Source of the DNA: Ailanthus altissimus
Taxonomy: Eukaryota; Streptophyta; Magnoliopsida; Sapindales; Simaroubaceae
Length of the DNA stretch: 64,000 nt
NCBI GenBank assembly: GCA_946807835.1
Contig: OX327702.1
Coordinates: 13,578,001 to 13,642,000 of the forward strand
Reading direction: 5' to 3'
Position numbers and translations under genes: made by a program. Under the pieces are notes generated by a model. The model was not told the DNA's origin and searched no databases. It worked only from the letters and a program-made list of their open reading frames with translations. Below, piece by piece: positions 60,189 through 64,000 of the stretch. The stretch's first letter is position 1; every line of letters starts with the position of its first letter.

Positions 60189-62978
60189 TATAATATCCAA
60201 TCCCTATTAATAGTATTGGCATCTAGATTTTGGTATAGAGTAATAAAGACACCATAGGATTACCTAATTTTAACCCTATTAGAAATATTTTCTTTGTGGT
60301 GCGCATGAGAGATATTATACCAAATTTGGTAATTTCACACTCGATTAGAGCGTCGGACGACCTTAGAATATTTTTGGAATTTTTCTATATTGGCTTGGAA
60401 AAGAAAATTCTAATTTACTACATGAATTTTCATTTAAGGGTTATGTATGGAACAAGCCTTTGTTGAGAAACATAATCCATGTATTAGAGAATGGACCAAT
60501 TAGAAGAAATCTCATGGATTGCCAAGTTGGAAATTTTAGTTAGTTCTTTGGACGATCCTAACTAGATAGTTACAAATGAACTAATTACATAATTAGTTTT
60601 CAACTAATGAAAAATTAGTAATTTAGAGTAAGTTAAGGGATAAAATGGTCAATTGATGGATAACTATATATATATTGGAAGTGTGTAGATTTTTCAAGAG
60701 AATAAAAAGCAAACAGTTAAAGCAAAAGAGAGCAAATTCGAGCTTGAAGAGTGGTGCTACTATAGTAACCTTTCAAGTTTTTTTTTTTCATGATTTTTCA
60801 TGCTTAATCAAGCCAAAATAAGGCTACATACTAGTTACATACCAATTCCTAAGCTCAATTAAAGCCTCCATTAGTGAAAATTCAAGAAAAAGAGGTAAGA
60901 AAAACATTGTTTTGTGAAATTTATAAGTGAGTTTTCAAAATTGCTTCAATTGATGTTCTTGTGTGTATTCTTGAATTAGATTGAGTTGAATTCTAGTGTG
61001 GAGCTTGAAGGAGTCATCAATTTGAAGAAATTGACAAGGTAAGAATTAGGGTTTAGGGTGATTTGAATGTAGAGACTTCAATTGGTTGTAATTAGGGCAT
61101 TAGAATGAAATTGGCTTGATTTTCATGTAATTGGAACAAGAAATTGAGAAAAGAAATGTGTTGGAATATAGGGTGAAATTCTGCCACTTTAGGAAAGTTA
61201 GGGATTGTGTGGTGTTTTGATTGAGTTGTTGTGTGTAAATGGTGCCTTATGTATGTTGAATGTATATGGTTGATAGAAAAATCAAAAATAAAGAAAATGG
61301 GACATAATTGTCCATTTTGGAAAGGTGAAGGGCAATTATGTCCAACCAAGTTATAAGGCGTTTAATAATTTTTAGGGCACCGGGTGGTGAGTTAGATTAG
61401 ATTAAATGAATCCGTAAATAAAAACAAAAAATTAGTATGCATCCTGGCTTTATATGCCGATTAGGGCGTTTAGTAGTTAAATGAGATTCTAGCATTCGAT
61501 TTGGTTCTAAATGTCATTTATAGCGTGTAGGTGAAGAAAATTGAGAGCGGTAACGGGAGCAAAAATTCAGAGCAAAATTGAGCGCAGAGTAGTTATGAGT
61601 GAAAATTTGTCTTTTTTGTTATCTTTCGTTTATTATGTTTTCACATAATAGAAATGTATGTTTTATGAGCTTTCAATGCATAAACATGATTTATGATCTT
61701 GATATATATCCATAGATATGCATTTACATGTTCTGTTTAAAAAATAGTTTTAAAATTTATGCATTCGTTTTAAAGGCCATTGGTACCCTCAGATTATAGT
61801 GGTGGTGATTATATTGGACCCAGTCGGTATATCCCGTGCACATGGGCAGGTCATGGGGTGTATCACTAACTTAGGGAAGTCGGGATGTCGAGTCATGTAA
61901 GTTGCTCTATGTGTACGGGGTATTGTCTCGCTATATGTATACGATGTAGGATTCCGCTGCATAGCTAATGAGATGTCTTAAGATGTCACTGTAGGTGCTG
62001 CTAGTTGAGGTGCCCCATGACCTACTCACATCTGCGGTGCTAGTTGAGTCGTTACGTGAGTATAGAGCTTTAGGGTTACCATTGGTACAGTTTAGAAAGA
62101 AAATGGTTGAGCGATGACTTTACTAGTTTTCGATTTATTGATAGCATTTATGCATTTATATGCACACAGCAGTTATTATGTTATACAGATTTTGGATATT
62201 GCTTTCCAAAGATGTAGATAAAACCCGCTCGGCAAGATTTCATCGGCATCTGATATTAGAAACCATTTTATAGCTTTACATCAGTTTTAGAAGCATGATT
62301 TATGCATGTACTTTAGAATTTGCTATCTATGCATAATGTTATTTTATTTGAAATCTTAATTGCACTCACTGAGCTCCTTTAGCTCACTCGTTTTGTGTTT
62401 TATATTTTCTAAACCCTTCCCAGGTGCAGGTCTCGGTACGCAAGTTGCTAATTCTCTTATTGTCGAGTAGTGGGCTAAATCTAAAGATTGCTTTTGTATA
62501 TGTAAATGTGCTAAATAGCACCATTTGCTTTATGCATAGTAGTTGTTGGCATGTATATTTGTATGCGTGTTTTGAACCAACAAGAAGAGATTTTGATATT
62601 ATGATGATCATTTTTATTTTTATAAGTATGCTTATTTTGTGATTTAAATGAAACTATTGAGTTGTATTGGATATGGTTTTGGAAAGGACCGCAGGTCCGA
62701 ATTAGTAGTATTGAGAAATATTTGAAATAGAAGTGAAATTTCTTTACAGGTTTTATATGGATTTTTTGAAAAATAAGGGAAACTCTACCGTCATTAAAAA
62801 AATTAAGATGTCATTTTCATGTATATTAAAAAAATTTCTCAGTAATAGTAAGAACTAAAAAGGGGTTCGCCTCGCAGAATTTCTCATCTTGCCCAGTTAT
62901 ATTCTGAGAAACTTCTGTCGGGGTGACCGGTAAGGCCGCTAGGATCTACTGTAAAGGGTCTCGGGTCGGGTCCTATCA
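60189..62978 (+). mobile_element. Tekay/Del-like LTR, copy 4 (full length)
   Basis: This is the only copy with both ends: TATAATATCCAATCCC at 60,189 (TG decayed to TA) and GGGTCGGGTCCTATCA at 62,978, giving about 2,790 bp. All family landmarks are present, including the TACCCTCAGATTATAG box near 61,786 and the CACTGAGCTCCTTTAGC box near 62,366. Flanking 5-mers (ATCCC and GTATA) do not match, and the two sides belong to different elements (copia pol; Athila-like LTR), so it is not a simple solo LTR. Confidence 0.85.
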
Positions 62979-63653
62979 GTATAAGCATGAAATCAACTAA
63001 AATATCCAAGTACTGTATCATAAAGCTACATCAAGACCCTGTAACAAAAGTTTAGCCAATCATAACTAAGCACAAAATCAAGAAAATCCATAAATTCATA
63101 AATGTAAACATGCTTAAAATAATAAATCCATAATTATAAACTCCAAATCAAAAGAATATAAAAAGAGAAAACTAGCTATAGATGTTTATTTGGGCCTTCA
63201 TTCTTTACAAATCTTCAACAATTCAAGCTTGTAAATGTTATTTTCTCTCTAGATTTTTTTATTTCTCTCTCTAAATTTCGTGCTCTCTCTTCCTCAAATA
63301 AGGCCTTTAGTCTTCCTTTTATATGTTCCAAGATGGGCCTTCAAAATTAGGCTGCTAACAGTGCTGTGACACCAACTTTTATTTTGGCTCGAGTTCAACT
63401 TGGTGTCTTAACTCCAACTTCTGAATTTTTGTGGCACCGCAAAAATAACTGTCAAACATGGCCCCTTTGCTTAGTGCTGTGAAATGCATGTTTTACCATT
63501 TTTCTATAATGTGTTTCCTTTCTTGTTATGTCATTGTGTTGAAATCTACAAAAAAAAAAAAACAATACATGCATAAAAGCCATATTTTTATATTAAAACG
63601 AGAAAATATCAAGTTATGAGGGATAAAACATCATATATAAAACTTACTTATCA
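62979..63653 (-). mobile_element. Athila/Tat-like LTR, copy B2 (partial)
   Basis: Minus-strand LTR starting TGATAAGTAAG at 63,653 and matching B1 back to the Tekay-like LTR edge. It lacks the hairpin insertions of B1, which shows that these were added to B1 later. No purine tract is evident beyond 63,653; a tandem repeat follows instead. Confidence 0.65.
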
Positions 63654-64000
63654 TGTACATATAGGCCATATTTCCTTAGAAGCTAAGAATATCAAAATAT
63701 CATTAAAGCTTTCTCATATGATTGTCTGCCCATCGGCCATATCCTGTAATCCACATTTTCTCAAAAGCTAAGAATATCAAATATCAGTAAAACCTTCTTT
63801 AAAAAGGTTGTATGCCAAAGCCACCTTTCCTTGGAAACTCAAAATATCAAAATTTCAATCAAGCCTTCTTTAGAATGGTCATGTGCTTATAGGTTGTCCT
63901 TCCTCGAAAGTTTAAAATATTAGAATATAGAAAGAAAAAAAACCTTCCCTTGAAAAGTCTTGTGCCTATAGGAAGCCTTTCCTTAGTAAGTACTGAATTC
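63654..64000 (+). repeat. Degenerate ~70-85 bp tandem repeat
   Basis: Four and a part diverged units start near 63,664, 63,733, 63,818, 63,891 and 63,971. Each has a CC-(A/T)-TTTCCTT-type head, an AAGAATATCAAAATAT-like middle and an AAGCCTTCTTT...GT-TGTGCC(T)ATAG-like end. The array runs off the window, so its full length is unknown. Confidence 0.65.

Noticed and set aside
1..64000. A new defence, biosynthetic or regulatory gene system
   Set aside because: No cluster of intact ORFs exists; all coding matter is fossil retroelement or nad6 sequence.

Overview
The window looks like plant nuclear DNA carrying a large block of mitochondrial-type DNA joined to retrotransposon-dense nuclear sequence. 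No intact known protein-coding gene is visible. The only recognisable organelle gene is a broken nad6. The first ~32 kb has the mixed composition, near absence of long ORFs and scattered fossil transposon fragments typical of plant mitochondrial intergenic DNA. Around 32.1-32.2 kb the sequence changes within a few hundred bases to strongly AT-rich DNA built from nested LTR retrotransposons. I therefore read the left half as a nuclear insertion of mitochondrial DNA (NUMT). A mitochondrial contig mis-joined to a nuclear one cannot be excluded from sequence alone.

Left half (1 to ~32,190): fossil Ty3/gypsy gag (minus, ~2.6-3.2 kb); a decayed coiled-coil ORF (~6.0-6.4 kb); an L1-type LINE 3' end with zinc-finger and RNase H remnants (minus, ~13.0-13.8 kb); the nad6 pseudogene (minus, ~19.84-20.44 kb) next to a tRNA-like 3' half; a hydrophobic plus coiled-coil ORF with an internal stop (minus, 20.57-21.17 kb); a 631-bp tandem duplication (23.43-24.69 kb); a perfect 152-bp tandem duplication (25.47-25.77 kb); a tRNA-like/SINE-like segment (26.6 kb); a gypsy-type Transposase_28-like remnant (30.2-30.6 kb); and a gypsy RNase H remnant (30.8-30.96 kb). 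The long stretches between them hold nothing I can name.

Right half (~32,190 to 64,000): four copies of one ~2.7-kb Tekay/Del-like LTR family (minus at 33.8-36.4 and 36.9-39.5 kb, plus at 39.5-42.2 and 60.2-63.0 kb). Copies two and three abut head to head and form a ~5.3-kb near-palindrome. An Athila-like Ty3/gypsy element lies on the plus strand from ~42.2 to ~52.6 kb (LTR, primer-binding site, gag, protease, integrase tail, 3' region; reverse transcriptase missing). It has been invaded by three solo LTRs, at 42,986-44,390 (perfect CTCAC duplication), 44,672-46,815 and 49,531-51,630 (the last two Ty1/copia-type). A second Athila-like element lies on the minus strand from ~56.36 down to ~52.6 kb. 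Further copia LTR pieces and a copia RNase H fragment fill 56.4-60.2 kb. A tRNA-derived SINE sits at ~36.69-36.86 kb, and its GC-rich hairpin tail reappears at 53.09-53.26 kb.

The parts do not form a working pathway. They record organelle DNA transfer, nested retrotransposition, LTR-LTR recombination and inversion. I found no convincing new biological system. The most noteworthy structures are the LTR palindrome, the hairpin tail family, the layered solo LTRs with target duplications, and the mitochondrial/nuclear boundary.
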